A program made the translations under genes and the position numbers. A DNA stretch of 64,000 nt from Latrodectus hesperus (taxonomy: Eukaryota > Arthropoda > Arachnida > Araneae > Theridiidae): NCBI GenBank assembly GCA_037975125.1, contig CM075857.1, forward strand, positions 95,288,214-95,352,213, read 5' to 3'. Below the pieces are notes generated by a model. The model was given only the letters and a program-made list of their open reading frames with translations. It searched no databases and had not been told where the DNA came from. Shown here one piece after another: positions 25,592 to 40,692 of this stretch (positions within the stretch are counted from its first letter, which is position 1; each line of letters begins with the position of its first letter).

Positions 25592-27224
25592 TATCAATCT
25601 GACTTTTCAATATCTTTTCACCATGGCTGATGCAAGAAGCAAAACGAGCTGCTTCAGGATCTTTATTAGAAGTGGATATTGCAACAACTTGAGAATTATT
25701 TAAATAATATGCAACAAATTGCAATTTATCAATGTCACCTTTTATTACAACTTCATCAAAATTCTTAGCATAACCTGCATAGCGAAAATTTTTACCACAC
25801 ATTGCACTCCAAAAGAATGGCACAGACTGAAATACTGTCACTTTGCCTGCCATATTCAAAGCAGCTGCTCTACCATGAGCGAGTGCCATTTGCCAATGAC
25901 ATATATTAACCCTTATACCATCATATGTGAGAAGAGGAAATTCTACAATATCTCCAGCAGCATATATTCCTTTGATGTTGGTTTCTAGCATTTCATTAAC
26001 TAGAATGTGGCCTTTATCATTCATCTCTATTCCAGATTCTTTCAAGAAATCAGTAGCTGGTTTAACACCAATGCCAACAACACATACATCAGCTGGTAAT
26101 TTTTCACCGGATGATAATTCAACACTGGACAAGTGACCATCAGAGCCATTAAAATGCGATATATCTTTCTCAAAATGGAAAGAAACGCCCTTTTCTTCGA
26201 ATATTTGTCTGATTCGTAGTCCAATTTCAGACCCAAATACATTTGCAAAAGGTACAGGACTGCGTCCAACTACTGTGACCGAGGAAGCTTTTCCAATTAG
26301 GTAGGAGGCAACTTCCATGCCAATGAAAGAGGATCCAATTATGACAACATTCTTTCCTGCAGATTCCTTAGCAATCTTCTGCCCATCTTCAGGTGCCCGA
26401 AGATAAAATATGTTGCTCAAGTCAGAGCCAGGAACTTGCATAGTAACAGGCTGGCCACCAGTGGCTATCAAGAGGCTTTCATACTTAACTTTAAGTTTGC
26501 CATTATTGCATGAAATCCACTTGTCCTTGGTATCTATTGACGTGACTTCCATTTCTGTCATGACAGATATATCCGCTTTTTTGTAAAATTCAGCATTTCT
26601 CAAATAAAGATCAGATGGTTTACTGTCAAGAGCTTTGCTTAGCTTTGGACGATCATAGGGAAGATGCTTTTCTCGTGTGATCAAGATGATTTTTCCACTG
26701 AAGCCTTCTTGTCTCAAAGTTTCCGCACATACCTGCCCAGCGGCACCTCCACCAATTATTACAAATGTAGACGGATTACAATGGGAATATTTAGTAAGTT
26801 GTTTCTGCCGTTTATTGCTTTTCAATGCAGACACTGCAGCCTTTACTTTCACATCGCCATTTTCAACAGTAACTTGATAACAAGGCAAACTGTCCAAGCC
26901 GGGAAAATCTTCTATATCACCAGTTTGACTATCAAAACAAGCCCCATGCCATGGGCACCTTATTTTACCACCCATCAAAACACCGTTTTTTAAGGGTGCT
27001 CCATAATGTGTGCACTTCGGTCCTAATGCAGAGTAAGTTCCGTTTTCTTTTATTAACAGGATTTTACCCTCCTCGCCCATTTCAAACTCTGCCATTTTCC
27101 CATCTTCAAATTCATCATCTCTACAGACGACTTTTTCAACAAAGCTCTTGTCCGATATCATTTCGGATTCTGTACCTTTCCCTCCTATCTTGTATTCACG
27201 TTTCTTTGATCCCAAAGCACCCAT
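25587..27224 (-). CDS. AIFM3: Apoptosis-inducing factor 3 (AIFM3-like), Rieske domain plus FAD/NAD(P) oxidoreductase
   Basis: AIFM3 (AIFL) proteins are flavoprotein oxidoreductases with an N-terminal Rieske cluster, reported at mitochondria and linked to apoptosis; that is family knowledge. Starting at the ATG at 27224 gives 545 residues beginning MGALGSKK, which fits an N-myristoylation signal and parallels the MG start of vertebrate AIFM3. An in-frame ATG at 27263 would add 13 residues. Visible: Rieske ligands CTH (C71, H73) and CPWH (C90, H93); first FAD motif GGGAAG (158-163); HLPYDRPKLSK; NAD motif GSSFIGMEVASYL (from 297); FAD motif GIYAAGD (419-425); HWQMALAHGRAAALNM; and a C-terminal RYAGY dimerisation-type region. 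All cofactor residues are intact. The whole gene is one exon, unlike the many-exon vertebrate gene, and I see no poly(A) tract or target duplication. A CACCC-type box (CCACGCCC, 27283-27276) lies just upstream. Confidence 0.94.
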   Translation of the reverse strand: MGALGSKKREYKIGGKGTESEMISDKSFVEKVVCRDDEFEDGKMAEFEMGEEGKILLIKENGTYSALGPKCTHYGAPLKNGVLMGGKIRCPWHGACFDSQTGDIEDFPGLDSLPCYQVTVENGDVKVKAAVSALKSNKRQKQLTKYSHCNPSTFVIIGGGAAGQVCAETLRQEGFSGKIILITREKHLPYDRPKLSKALDSKPSDLYLRNAEFYKKADISVMTEMEVTSIDTKDKWISCNNGKLKVKYESLLIATGGQPVTMQVPGSDLSNIFYLRAPEDGQKIAKESAGKNVVIIGSSFIGMEVASYLIGKASSVTVVGRSPVPFANVFGSEIGLRIRQIFEEKGVSFHFEKDISHFNGSDGHLSSVELSSGEKLPADVCVVGIGVKPATDFLKESGIEMNDKGHILVNEMLETNIKGIYAAGDIVEFPLLTYDGIRVNICHWQMALAHGRAAALNMAGKVTVFQSVPFFWSAMCGKNFRYAGYAKNFDEVVIKGDIDKLQFVAYYLNNSQVVAISTSNKDPEAARFASCISHGEKILKSQIDK

Positions 27225-28329
27225 TATGAAACTTCGATTCGGTTTATTTGAGTTTGTAAACACAAATCAACAAGTGGGCGTGGTGATTCGTTCTAATAAC
27301 TTTACTTACAGTTACAGTTAATATTTGATCAATCTTGAATCCCTCACTTCACTTTAAAAAAACAAATCTTTATTTCCATCACTTATTAGAAAATTAAAAC
27401 AATTATCATGAACATTTGAAATGATGCTTTTAAAAAATAATTACTTCAAAAATTGCACTTTTTACATTGGTAGTAACAACGAAGTTAGTATAAGCATCAA
27501 TACCATAGAGATAGAAGAAGGGCAAAGAATATTTAAAATAATTTTCAAAATAAGCTAACAAAATAACATTAAATTCAAAAATGAATTGTTATTAACCTCT
27601 CTCAGTTTATGTAATAAAATAATGTTATCTTTTTATGATATTTGTAAGTGATGTTAGAAGATTTCTATTAATCCAAAAATATTAGAGATTTTGATTTCAT
27701 GATCCTTCACAGGAAAAATATCCTGAAACATCCTAATTAAAAAATTAAAGATAACCACAGAAAGGATACAAAAGTATTACCAGATCTATATGATTTGCAA
27801 TTAATTATTTTGAGAATGAATTTATTTTTTTACAATAAATAATATTTTCTGAATAAGCAATAATTTTTTGAGGCATCGAAAATACTTATGAAATTTTGAT
27901 GGTTTTATTCCTCGATATAGTTATTGTAGATTTAAGAATGAAGGTAATCCAAAAAACATAAAAACAGTTCTGTTATAAAATATAAGAAGTACAATATTTT
28001 TTTAAACAAACGATTCTACTACACATATGAAGTTTTCTTTACTTCTTTACCTATAATCACCACCTCCTACATTTGAATAGTGGTCGCTTTCTTTTAAACA
28101 TTTAAAGCCATTCTACTATCGGACTGCCGAAAATTCTCCTCGGAACTGATTCAGCAATTCTTGAGTTTCAACAAAACTGTGAAGGCAATTACAAGTAGTG
28201 AAAAAGTCTCATATCTTCAGAAAATATTCCACTCTTCCTGTTTTGGATGGTTCGACCAAGTTTCTTTAGAGTTTCAATAAAGATTTCTTGATGGTAGTAT
28301 CTTTTGGAATGAAATATAATGACTATCTG
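27225..28329. other. AIFM3 upstream region, otherwise nothing recognised
   Basis: The first 100 bp are relatively GC-rich and probably hold the AIFM3 promoter. The rest is AT-rich without coding signal. The part after 28080 (CGGACTGCCGAAAATTCTCC and onward) may be old repeat DNA, but I cannot name it. Confidence 0.4.
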
Positions 28330-29060
28330 TACTAATGAACTGAAGAGTCAGGGGCTTGAATCGCTACCAGACGCGTCGGTTGGTAATGTTTAGTAGAAAG
28401 TACTTCCTGTATTTTTGAAAGAACAGCTTTGTAGGAAACTGTAACCACTTTCTCGTAATCTCGGTGTTATGCGATTCCTAAGGTGAATGATGTGGTGGTT
28501 ATAGTGTCTTAGTGAAGCCTCTAGTATACATGAAAAACTGCTAGAGTATCTTGCTTTTCCCAATTAACTCAAGCAATGCTGGGTGGATTTTATTTCCTGA
28601 GATTTAAACTACTGTTCATGCATATGAAACCTCTTAGGTACACCTGTTTTTACAAGACAAGGAAATTCAGAGTAAATTAACTTAAGGTGTAGAAGTTATT
28701 TCTTCGGTACCAGAGCTAGAAATGATTTCTAGTCCATCCACGACTGGAGTAGAGCAAAAAGATATTAATAGTATGACTGTGCCTCTCAAGGCTGAGTAAA
28801 GGAGGCAACTTCATACAATGGGACTTTTTCAAAAAAACTATGTATATAGAAAATACCATAAGACCGAGAAAATGGCGCGTCACATTATATATGATGCCTT
28901 AGTCCTTACTTGATTGACTATTTTAGTACACTTAACGCTAAATAATTACACCTCAGCTCCATAAAGAAGCCTTTTTGACTTTATAAACAAAGTCAGAGAT
29001 CTGAAAGATGAAGCTAGGCTATTTTGGATTTGGAATTTGGTACAAAATGTATTTACTAGA
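28330..29060 (+). mobile_element. Internally deleted LINE derivative, copy 1 (decayed)
   Basis: This aligns by eye, in order, with the better copy at 53714-54528: GGGGCTTGAATCGCTACCAG, ACGCGTCGGTTGG, GAAGCCTCTAGTA, AACTCAAGCAATGCTGGGTGG, TTCCTGAG, then directly GGGACTTTTTCAAAAAAACT and AAAATGGCGCGTCACATTAT. The last parts correspond to the zinc-knuckle C-terminus of a LINE reverse transcriptase (ARHIIYDAL for AEHIIYECEAL). The 5' region is joined to the C-terminus without the polymerase, as in the other copy. Many mutations, no open frame. Confidence 0.6.
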
Positions 29061-29971
29061 AATTCCTTAGCTGTCGAATTTAACAAAAGTTTAAACAAAA
29101 GAAGATTTATAGTTTAAGCAAAAGAAAGAAGAATTGACGTCAGAAGAATTTTGCATTGGAAATATGAAATTCATGACAAGGTATCACAAATTATAAATGT
29201 ATGAGATGATTAGGAAAGGAACAACGAACATTGACAACAAAATAGCACTAAATCAGTTGAAACGTATTATTTAAATCAGTTCGCCCAACTGTTTCACGAT
29301 AAATCAGTTCGAAATGATTTAAATCACAAGTTGCTATCGCAAGGAAGTTTTGCCGAGATTTAAACGTGTTTAAAGTGCAGTGTGAACGAGGTATCACAAC
29401 GTATACACAAACGTTCATCTGTCCATAGGAGCATAAAACGAGAACTATCTGTTGCTCCTCAATGGAAGTCTAGTGGCGGTACTCGCTTGCAAATTCCAGC
29501 CAACTTTACATTATTATTTTACTTTTTATTTATCATCATGTAACAGATTTTATACTATTTTGATTTATAATAAAACATATTTAAAGAATTATTATTGTAA
29601 TTACATTACATATACCTATAAAAATTATCTTAGTTTAAATTTTATATCATAAAGAGTTTACAGCTCCCAGAAATATTTTATTTTTATTATTCATGAAAAC
29701 AAATTTTTCACCAGTTATACAGGGTGATCTTTTTTACAGTGACAGTGTTTGGAGCGCCCTGTAGCCATAAAATGAATCTGTAAACAAATGCAATGTAGAT
29801 GCTCAAAGAAGTGTTACTGTAATCTGTAGATGCTAAAATTTCCATTACATGTATCAAACAAGTTTAAAACAAGTAATATAATTTTTTTTAAAGTAGATTC
29901 CTACTAAGGTCAATAAAGAAAATTTTATTGTCATTATATTGACTGTCAATTCTTACTCATGTCAACAAAAA

Positions 29972-29973
<2 letters not shown>
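29061..29973. other. Intergenic, nothing recognised
   Basis: Contains a 'AAATCAGTT' motif repeated several times near 29250-29320 but no identifiable gene or element. Confidence 0.4.

Positions 29974-29974
<1 letters not shown>

Positions 29975-30062
<88 letters not shown>
29975..30062. repeat. (TA)n microsatellite at the left flank of the Helitron
   Basis: About 88 bp of TA dinucleotides with one G substitution. It immediately precedes the Helitron 5' end. Confidence 0.95.
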
Positions 30063-30064
30063 CA

Positions 30065-31306
<1,242 letters not shown>

Positions 31307-31611
31307 TCAGTATATTTACAATGAATTTCAGCTTAAGTCATCAAAGAAAAATATAATTTTTCTCCCATTTAAAACAAGAACAAATTAAATTAAATTAATG
31401 AATCAAAATTTGAAAAAAAATAATGCATTAAAAATAAGTGTAATATCAGCACTACAAATTTTAAAAACGTATTTGAATTTGAATGGCTGAATAAAAAGTA
31501 CTTTATTAACAATTGGAAATTTGAGCACGTTATAGAGAAAGTTGGAAATAATCGTAAGAATTGGAAAATGTGGATATATTATATTTCTTATGAAATTGAA
31601 TTGTGCACAGG

Positions 31612-31851
31612 TGCTGTATAATCCATGACGCCAAATTCTGTGGTTGGCGATATTTTGGCGGATTTTCTTATGTATCTGGTAACCTCGTTTTTATTACGTC
31701 ATACATATAGAGACCTATAAGAATTATGCAGAAAATTATATTTTGGTATCCCTAGTATTTACGTCATCGCGCACCTCACGATACGTCATTTTGGCAACAT
31801 TTCTACATCGCCAAAAAAATTCAGAATTTGGAATCGGGGAATATACGGCAC
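31612..31851. repeat. MITE-like inverted-repeat element
   Basis: CCAAATTCTG at 31631, followed by GGTTGGCGA, is mirrored by CAGAATTTGG at 31822-31831, preceded by CATCGCC. This gives imperfect terminal inverted repeats around a 190-bp centre rich in ACGTCAT motifs. There is no coding content. Confidence 0.45.
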
Positions 31852-32600
31852 CAGGGCCTTTAAATGCAGTAAATTTTACAGAACTTCTTAAAAATATAAA
31901 ACTATTCATGTAAAAGATAAATTTAAACTTATTAAGTGAAAAAATAATTATACCATTAAATGGTCTTAATAACATTAACTTAATTCAAATAATTGTTTTA
32001 ATAATTGCAGAAAATGATAAGTTTTTCCTGGAAAACTAAGGCAATGGTTTTGATAGACACCGTAATACTTTTCTTAACACAAATATTTGAAATTAATATA
32101 GCACAAAGTGTCCAATATTTTAATGTATTTTGATTCTAGTTTGCTTTTGTCATCTTTATTTGCCATGAATAAAATTGTGCTCTTGTTTATGATTTTAAAA
32201 AATAAAGTTACTCAACTATCTTAAGTTTGATAAGTAAAAAAAATTCGTTTATCATTTCCACCAGCAATAATTAATTTTTTTCTTGATTTGAAATTAACCA
32301 TTTATGTTAAGGATAAATCATCTAAAACAAAAATTTGAAAATGATGAAAGAGAGCTAAAAGTTATGAAAATTAATTATTTTAATAAAAACAAGAATTTTG
32401 GATAAACAATAAATAAAAGATAAAAAAATTATAAAAACTAAGTATATTTTAATGAAAACAAAAATTTTGGAAAATCATGAAGAAGAACTAAAAATTATGA
32501 AAATTAAGTATTTTAATAATAAAAATAGAAATTAATCCAAAAAGTAATATTTTTAAAAAGGCAAAAATTAATTCAATTAAAAAATGAAAAATTAAAATTG

Positions 32601-32785
32601 GCAAAAATTATCTTTCAATATTAGAGATAAAAATAATTTATTTTGGGGAATTAAATAAAAATAGTAAATGAAAGCAAATTTAAACTATGTCAAACAATTT
32701 TTGAGACATATTGCCATATTGCACACCTCAAAAATTAGCAACAATGTTTCGGATGCTATCTTTACTTTTATCAAATATCTTTTAG
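32601..32785 (+). repeat. Direct repeat, unit 1
   Basis: It shares, in order, GAGATAAAAATAATTTATTT, GGGGAATTAAAT, GAAAGCAAATTTAAA, TAGCAACAATGTTTC and AATATCTTTTAG with unit 2 at 33520-33707. Function unknown. Confidence 0.65.
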
Positions 32786-33519
32786 TTTGATTAAAAAAAA
32801 TCTAATTACTTTTTAATTTTTGTGAATCATGCTATAGTACGTATAATACTATACATTAAGTTTAAAAATATGGCTTTTACTCAGTATTGAGTTGCTAAAA
32901 GTATTTATTTTAATAATGGATATTACCAAATCATACATAATAATTACAAATTATAAGCCCGCATTTAAATTTTGTGACTCTAAGAAAAAATTTTTTGGTG
33001 AACCCGTGTCTTAAAAATAGATTTTTATGTGAAATATTTTACTATTTATAGTATTATAGATGTTTTTTTGTATAATTCATATTAACTGGAAATGCTTGTT
33101 TTAAATTCTCGGATGATTGTTGCCTAATAAAATTAAACAACTTAATATTGCTCAAGTATACTGTTTAGTTGTTTAATTTTATATTGCTTAGGTTTTAGAT
33201 ATTTACGTATTATACCGTCGACCTTTTTCGACATAAAAATGTGTGTCCACAGATTTTAATAATTTTTTTTCTAAATGTGAAGAAAAACCAGAATAGTTTA
33301 CCTATATTTTCATAGTAACAAATGAATAAAAAAACTATATATGTAATTTAAATGGGGACATATCGAATCATTAAACGATATTCAATTTTTGAGGATATTG
33401 TGGACGGGATAATAGGTAAGTACCAAGAGTTTTAATACTAATAAAATTTTTAATCTATTATAGTTCTTAAATCCGTTAATTACATCCAATTAATCGTTTT
33501 TCAACGTTGACAAAGGGTA

Positions 33520-33707
33520 GCAAAATCCTTCTACATTGGAGATAAAAATGATTTATTTGGGGAATTAAATTAGAAAAGTTAATAATGAAAGCAAATTTAA
33601 ATTATGTGAAAATAATATATGAGATATATTGACACAATGCAATCCTCAAAAAGTAGCAACAATGTTTCAGATGCAATCTTGGTTTTTATTATATAAATAT
33701 CTTTTAG
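33520..33707 (+). repeat. Direct repeat, unit 2
   Basis: Diverged copy of the unit at 32601-32785, in the same orientation about 0.9 kb downstream. This could be two copies of an unknown repeat or a local duplication. Confidence 0.65.
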
Positions 33708-34207
33708 AAAAGTAATTAATTTTGGAAAATAATTTAATTTTTAATATACTAATTAAAAAGAAATATCTAGTATTTTTTATTTATTAACCTTCAAATTATT
33801 ATTTTAACATCGTCCACAAAAATAATAAATATTCTGTTAATCGTTTGGAAAACGGCAGTTGCAAAGAGAAAATAATTTTTAGTCGGTGGAGGGAAAATCA
33901 TCGCCTCCAACAAAATCTCTAAACTTTAATAAATAAATAGAAAAAAAATTCTTACTGAGAGAACTGTATTTTGGGAAACACACCGGTCGGGACGTTGCTG
34001 TCTATTTTTAATCTACGATGCTCACACACTTAAAACTCGACATTTAGCATGCTTCTGTGGGGCTCGACATTTTTATCCAGTATCGTCTGCAAGCATAAAT
34101 TCGAAAATTTACCCTTTATTCACTGGAAGTTCAACTAAACTTTTCACGTTTCTCTGAGCGTCTCACTTCCAAAGCAATTTTTCGTCAGAAAAATTGCGAC
34201 TTTTCCC

Positions 34208-37071
34208 ATGGAACAGCTTGTTCTGGTTATCATCTGTCTGTCTATAACAAGTAAGTACTGTTATTTTAAGCTTCTGGAATGCTTTACGTTGAAGAGTAAC
34301 TTTGATCGTATTTATAAATTGTTACTGTAGCGAAGAGTTAGCTTATTTTTTATGCACACCTCTAGTGTTCAGTTATAAATATTATTTTAATGAGCAATGT
34401 TTTTCATTAATTAAGCACGTAATACATAAAATACATTTATATTTTACTTCTATATATTAAATTATAAAATGTTTCCAAAATGGTTTTTACATATGTCGTT
34501 TTTAAGTAAATTTCAATTGAAAACCGAATATAATTAAATTTTCGTTTTAAAAATCTTAGTTAGAATTTTATTTTGATATGATAAAATGTTTTTACATATT
34601 TTTTACTTTGATTAAAATTCAATTCAAATGGACTGTACAAAGGTGCAAAACAAATTCAAAATTTCACACGAAAAAAAAATCATTTCAATAAAGCTAAGTT
34701 TAGTAAAACAATTTTTAATACCTTTTTCAGGTTTTCCAGAACTATACACTTTAGAAATTGGTTTTAATAGTTTTAATCATAATAAAAATTAGTTTAGAAA
34801 ATTTATGTCAACTCTTGCCCACTATTTTAATATTCTTCTAAAGGAAAATCAATATTTAATTTATGAATTTCAAAATTTAAATTGCTTAACAAAATAACGT
34901 CATGTTAGAATGTAAAACTCTTTATTGATTTAAAGTATAAATAAATTAAAATTCAGAATAAGCAAATTTAATAATTATCATAAAAGTATTATCATTTGCA
35001 AAATAAGAAAATAATTTCCAACCATGCAATAAAATTTTATTGAGAAATTGAAATTTTTAAAAAATTGTCATAGGATTTTTTTCAATATGAATTATTTTAC
35101 TTTATTTCATGTTTGGTTTTACAATGGAATAAATATAAATATTAGACTATATTTGGTGTTGTAAATTAAATTTCTTTTTCCAGCGAATTTTTTAAAAACT
35201 AAACCAGTTAAAAATTTTGTATTATATTTTATCGTTTTGACATACATAAGTGGAATTCGTATGATAAAAATAAACCTTACAGAAAATATTCCCAAAAGCA
35301 CTACTTGCATCAAATTGTTGTGTAAATTTTCTTGTTTGCTTTATATTGTAAAGTATTCGGTAATTGATTTTAAAATGAAATGAACTTTTAAATAGTTACT
35401 CATAAAAGTATATCTTTGTTCAAAAATAAATTTAAACGGAATTTTTCGAAACAAATATCAACATTAAAAGTTCATTTACCTTCGTCAGTTAATTTCTGAA
35501 ATGGAATTAATTCATCGGCAATTTATTCTTCACAAGTAATTATTGTAATGAAAATATGTTTTATTATTTAATGATTAAAAAAATTATGATTAAAAAAGTT
35601 GTGTTTTATCAAGAATTTAGAGAACTTTAAACCGAAATATTCATATATTTGAAGAAAAGGGATAAAAGGATATATAGGTCTTATTATTCCTTAATTACAT
35701 TGACAAAATACCATTTTTAAATTTTTGACATCAAAATTTGAAAGCACAATATAACATCAGTAAAAAGTTCTTAAAAATATTTGGGTAATTAAAGAAAATT
35801 AAATTTTTTTCATCATTCGACTACTTGAAATAAAAAATTCTTCACTTTCCATTTTATGCTATTTTTCTATGGAAAAATTCATTTATCGATATGATTAAGA
35901 ATTAATCATATTAATAAATGAAGAGAAGTGAAGTTATTTTTCTTAAAAAGAAATTTAAGCATTTTTACTATATATACAGATTATACGCACCCACAGTACT
36001 CCACCCACCCACTTCGACAACCGTCAATCATAAAAATATTCTTTATTTGTCATGATCAATATTTTATCTTAACTTTCTTTCACATCTGAAATTTTAAGTT
36101 GACATTAAGAAGAAATATATTTTTTAATAAACAAACGATAGTATGTGTATTTGTGAAACTACAACATATTTCTCAATATAAACTCAGTATAAATTCAATA
36201 TAACTACAATATAAACCCAATAATTGAATCCACATTTTTATACGACCTTTCTTTTCTTATTCTTCTAACATCTCATATTTTAAAAATGATCGTTAACACA
36301 ATTGTAAAACAATTAATGCTGATTTCTTTAATGCTTATTAATATATGTATGCTGATATAAATTTACTTTTAGGTTAATATATTTTCTGGTGTCTTTTAAT
36401 AATTGCCAAAATGATTTATGGATACATGATAATATTAGAACTTTACATAAAAGGCATCACATTATATTTATTATATATTATTTAATAAAATTGTAGAAAA
36501 CCATTGGAGAATATATAATGCTTCTTTTTAATATTTCTTCTAATGATCCTCCCAATTCATGAAATGTTATCAAGTTATAAAGACTTAGTAGACTTTGTAT
36601 CTAATTCCTTTATTTTTCTACAAATATTTATTATTACAAAATAGAGTATATTTAAATTTACATACATATAATTGTATATATTATATATAATACGTATATG
36701 TTTATGTTTGCATGTATACTTAGTTCCACTGTGTATTTATAATAGAATAAAAAATTATTTTTTCAGTATAATTTCTTAACTTTTCTATTTTAAATTCTAG
36801 GTTTTGCTTAATTCTTTTTACGCTTTTTAATTTTCTTATTTTCGCTTTGAATTTTTTTTTATATTGTTTTCTCTTCTATGTTTAATAATTAATATTGGTC
36901 TTATTGATAATTTTTTATACAGTTAAAAACTCTATTTTAGTTTGTTTTTTTAATTCCTTTATAATTTTGCTGATCGACCGAAATGTCGAAAAGAGAGTTT
37001 ACATTATTAAATTACTGAGCATTTATTTATTTATTTTTATTATATTTAAAATGAGAAAACTAAAATCAATT

Positions 37072-37157
<86 letters not shown>

Positions 37158-40100
37158 GCATGAATTAGTTTTTGTTTTAAATAAAAGAAAATGTAAAAAT
37201 ATATATACATTTTAAATAAAATGCACAGATGTTGTTGTTACTAATGACACTTGGACAAGCCAAGCTCGCTATGCCTTGGCTATGCGGATTTAATTCAATT
37301 GGGAGCGTCTTTCGTTTAATCAGAGCACTATGAAGGTGAAAGTACGACTTTGCTCTACACACATGCCATAGGGACCCGTTTATAGGGCAGGCAACCATTT
37401 ACACCTCATTCATACAAGGAGAGGACAAAGACAGGATAGATAGAGAGAGAAAGTACATCCATGCCCGAACCGGGATTCAAACCCAGGACCTCCTTATCCG
37501 CAGTCAGGCACGCTGACCACTAGACAAGTTGGTCGGCTAAAATGTACAGATATACATACACACATACTAAAGTAGTTAATTTGGAAAATTATTTGTATGA
37601 TAATAAGTGATACTCTCATGTCACTGTAATGTTTTTTTCCTAGCAATATAAGAAAACTCGCCAATAAACATATAAAGAGTCAGTAACATAGAAACTGATT
37701 TATTTTATAAATTAAAAAAGTATTATAAATATGTTATTGAGTGCTATTTGTGAAACTATGGCTACTAACTAAAAATGATCTTGGCACACTAATCTTGTTG
37801 TTGTGGCTCATCCTCCAAGTGTCTGACGAAATCAGAGAAGGTCCATCAGATCGTTGACCCTAATGAAATCAATGACCAGAAGGGGGGATGAGTAAATATC
37901 CTCTCTGGAAAGTCCCAAACAGTCCAAGATGTGATTAGGAGAAGCCTACTCAGTTTTACATTTAGAGCAGACCTCAAAGATTTTCCTCCTTTTGAAATAC
38001 GCGAGACTCCTAGCGTGGCCACTTGCTCGTCTGGAAATTGCGGTTCTAGATTCTTTGTCACAATTGAGGGTGAATGAAGAGCCAGGCTCTTTGCCCCGCA
38101 TACCAGGGATGGCTGGGAGGAATCCTCCACCCTAACGAAATTTCAGAATTAACATTAATTAAATAATGACTTAATTGACACTAATCTTGAAGAAATAGAC
38201 TACAATATGTAGTCTGCTTTATAATTGGTATGCTTTAAAATTCACTTTTTTCTGTTAGGTTCATCAAAATACCCTTTTTTATTCTTGGTTTCTATCAAGG
38301 CTAATATTGCTTCATGCTGTCAATATCCCAAGATATACCAATAATATGTGAACATCCTTAGAGTTTCATGTACCATAGGCTGGAAAATATTGCCTGTGAG
38401 TACTCCATTCTTTGCCAAAGGTTTTGAGAACTAAGAGAAAACCCATATTCAATTGACTTATTGAAAATATTTGAGTTGTCAGATGCTTCAGCTTTTATTT
38501 AAAGGAAAATTTAAATGTATAGAAGATGTAACAAAATTATTCGGATATAAGTAAACTTTTTTTTAACAAATGCGTTATATATTTTTGTATTGATAACTTG
38601 TTTAAATATTGTTAGCTAAAAATAAATAAATCACCTCTCAAAACACATTTTACCTTCGAAGAACTTACGATATAAATTTGAGTCCGCGTGCGTTAGTATG
38701 AGAACATTCATTTGTCCCAAAATATTTTGGAAGTAACAGTTTATATGGAATTAGTTTAAATTTTTAATTAATTAAATTTAGTTTTAAAATAGAATTAGTT
38801 TTAGGAATAAGTTGTACAATTGTTCTGACCTTATAACCATGATAGTTCACATCAAAACATATTCATATATGATAATAGGTGTTGTTCAAAATAATGGAAA
38901 AGCCATGGAAGGAAAAATAATGGATTTATAAAAACTTTTAATAGTATGATGTAGGACCACCTTTGGGATACAATAATGTTTGCATTCACCCAGGAATCAA
39001 TTCATACAAGTGCTGAATAGTGTTTAACGGGACATTGTTCCATTTTTCATAGAGATATTGTGAAAGTTTTGAGAGAGACGCCAAAGGAGGATATTGATCC
39101 CGTATTAAAATGCTTAAAATAGAGCATAAAGATTTACTTATATTGAGGTTGAATGACCATGTATAGACCAGAGTAGATATTTAACTTTATTCTCATGTTT
39201 ATCAAATTATGGTTAATAAAATCCCTCTGCACGGAAAGGTGCGTTATCATTTTGGAAAATTTCATCTCTTGCCGGAAACAATGTTTGCATCATAGGATGG
39301 ATTTGATCAGCTAAAATTTCTTCATACTTCTCTCAAGTGATCCTTCCTTCTAGAGTTACGATTGATCCAGCATAATACTACAACACAATCCCTCATATCA
39401 AAGCAGATCAGGATTCATGTTTGCCAGGTGGACGGAGGATGTCAAAGTCATTACGCTTGTGCTTCTAAACAACCACCCATCTTATTGTAAGGACAATTCT
39501 GAATGGAACACCGACCCACCCGAAGGTATGCGGTGAGTGAACGTCGTGGCGTAATCCAGTCAAGAGATGCACCACAAGGTCGAAGCCAAGGTTCAGGTGG
39601 TCGCAAAGGTCAAATGACCAGCAAGTGGTGGGGTGACCCAAACCACTATAAAAAAGCTCAACGTGATGGGGTGAGAGAGACGTTCATTGGAACTCGCTCT
39701 GACTGGAAGATGGGGGCCAATTTGGCCTATAAAAATTAAAAATAGACAAGGTTACAATACAGTATGATACCAGATTAAATACAGATAAGAAATTTTACAT
39801 ATGTACTGAGAACAGAAGAGGTGGAGTCAGCCAGAGAATTGGTAGTGTATCTCTTGCAGTAGAATCTCCTGGATCCCCTTCCGGAAGCCTTTGTTGGAGA
39901 GGAGTTGTGGGGCTCTATCAGCTCTGGCAGAGTGTAAAGGACGATTCGCTAGACCATTTCACTTTCTTACAGTTATCAATTGGTTTTATGAGTGGTACCT
40001 TTCTAGATGACATTAGCCATTATCATCTGAGACAAGTGGCTTGAAAATCGCTGATATATGCCGTAAATGTTCTGTTTGTGAAGGCGCTTTTTAACTGTAA

Positions 40101-40630
40101 CCATCGACATTGGGAAATCTGGATGCTCACTGAGCGCAATGGTTACTATTGCTGTAGTTGATCGCTTTATAGACATGACAATTCACTTTAATATTCTTTT
40201 ATTGAACTTCTATTTCCGTTCACTATATTGCTTTGCCGAGCTTTTCTTGCCACGCTGTGTGTATGCTGCCATTACTTTAGACATCATGTCACTAGAAAAG
40301 TCTAAAAGTTTTGATGTTTCGGTAACACTTGCTCCAGCTAGACGGGTTTTTACAGTATAGCCTCTTTGAAAATTTGAGAAGTCCGATATTTTATGTTTTA
40401 AAAACATTAAGTCTTACAGAACTTCAATAAAGAACCCACATATAACAGCTACATATTTTTATTTATTAAAAAAAATTGGTAGTTATAATGTTTTAATGCT
40501 TTTTAAGCGCATTAAAACTATCCCTTTTACTCAGAGATGTTTCCATTATTTTGACGACAATTTGTATGTAAAATACTAGTGTATTGTTGTATTGATTATC
40601 CCTAATAGCGAATCCTTTTTATTTTTAAAC

Positions 40631-40692
<62 letters not shown>

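Noticed and set aside
25587..27263. AIFM3 as bacterial contamination or horizontal transfer
   Set aside because: The protein matches animal AIFM3 along its whole length, including the MG start, and base composition resembles the other host genes.
39503..39739. A 78-codon Arg/Gly-rich plus-strand frame
   Set aside because: It is antisense to the decayed Tc1-like transposase between 38880 and 40565.
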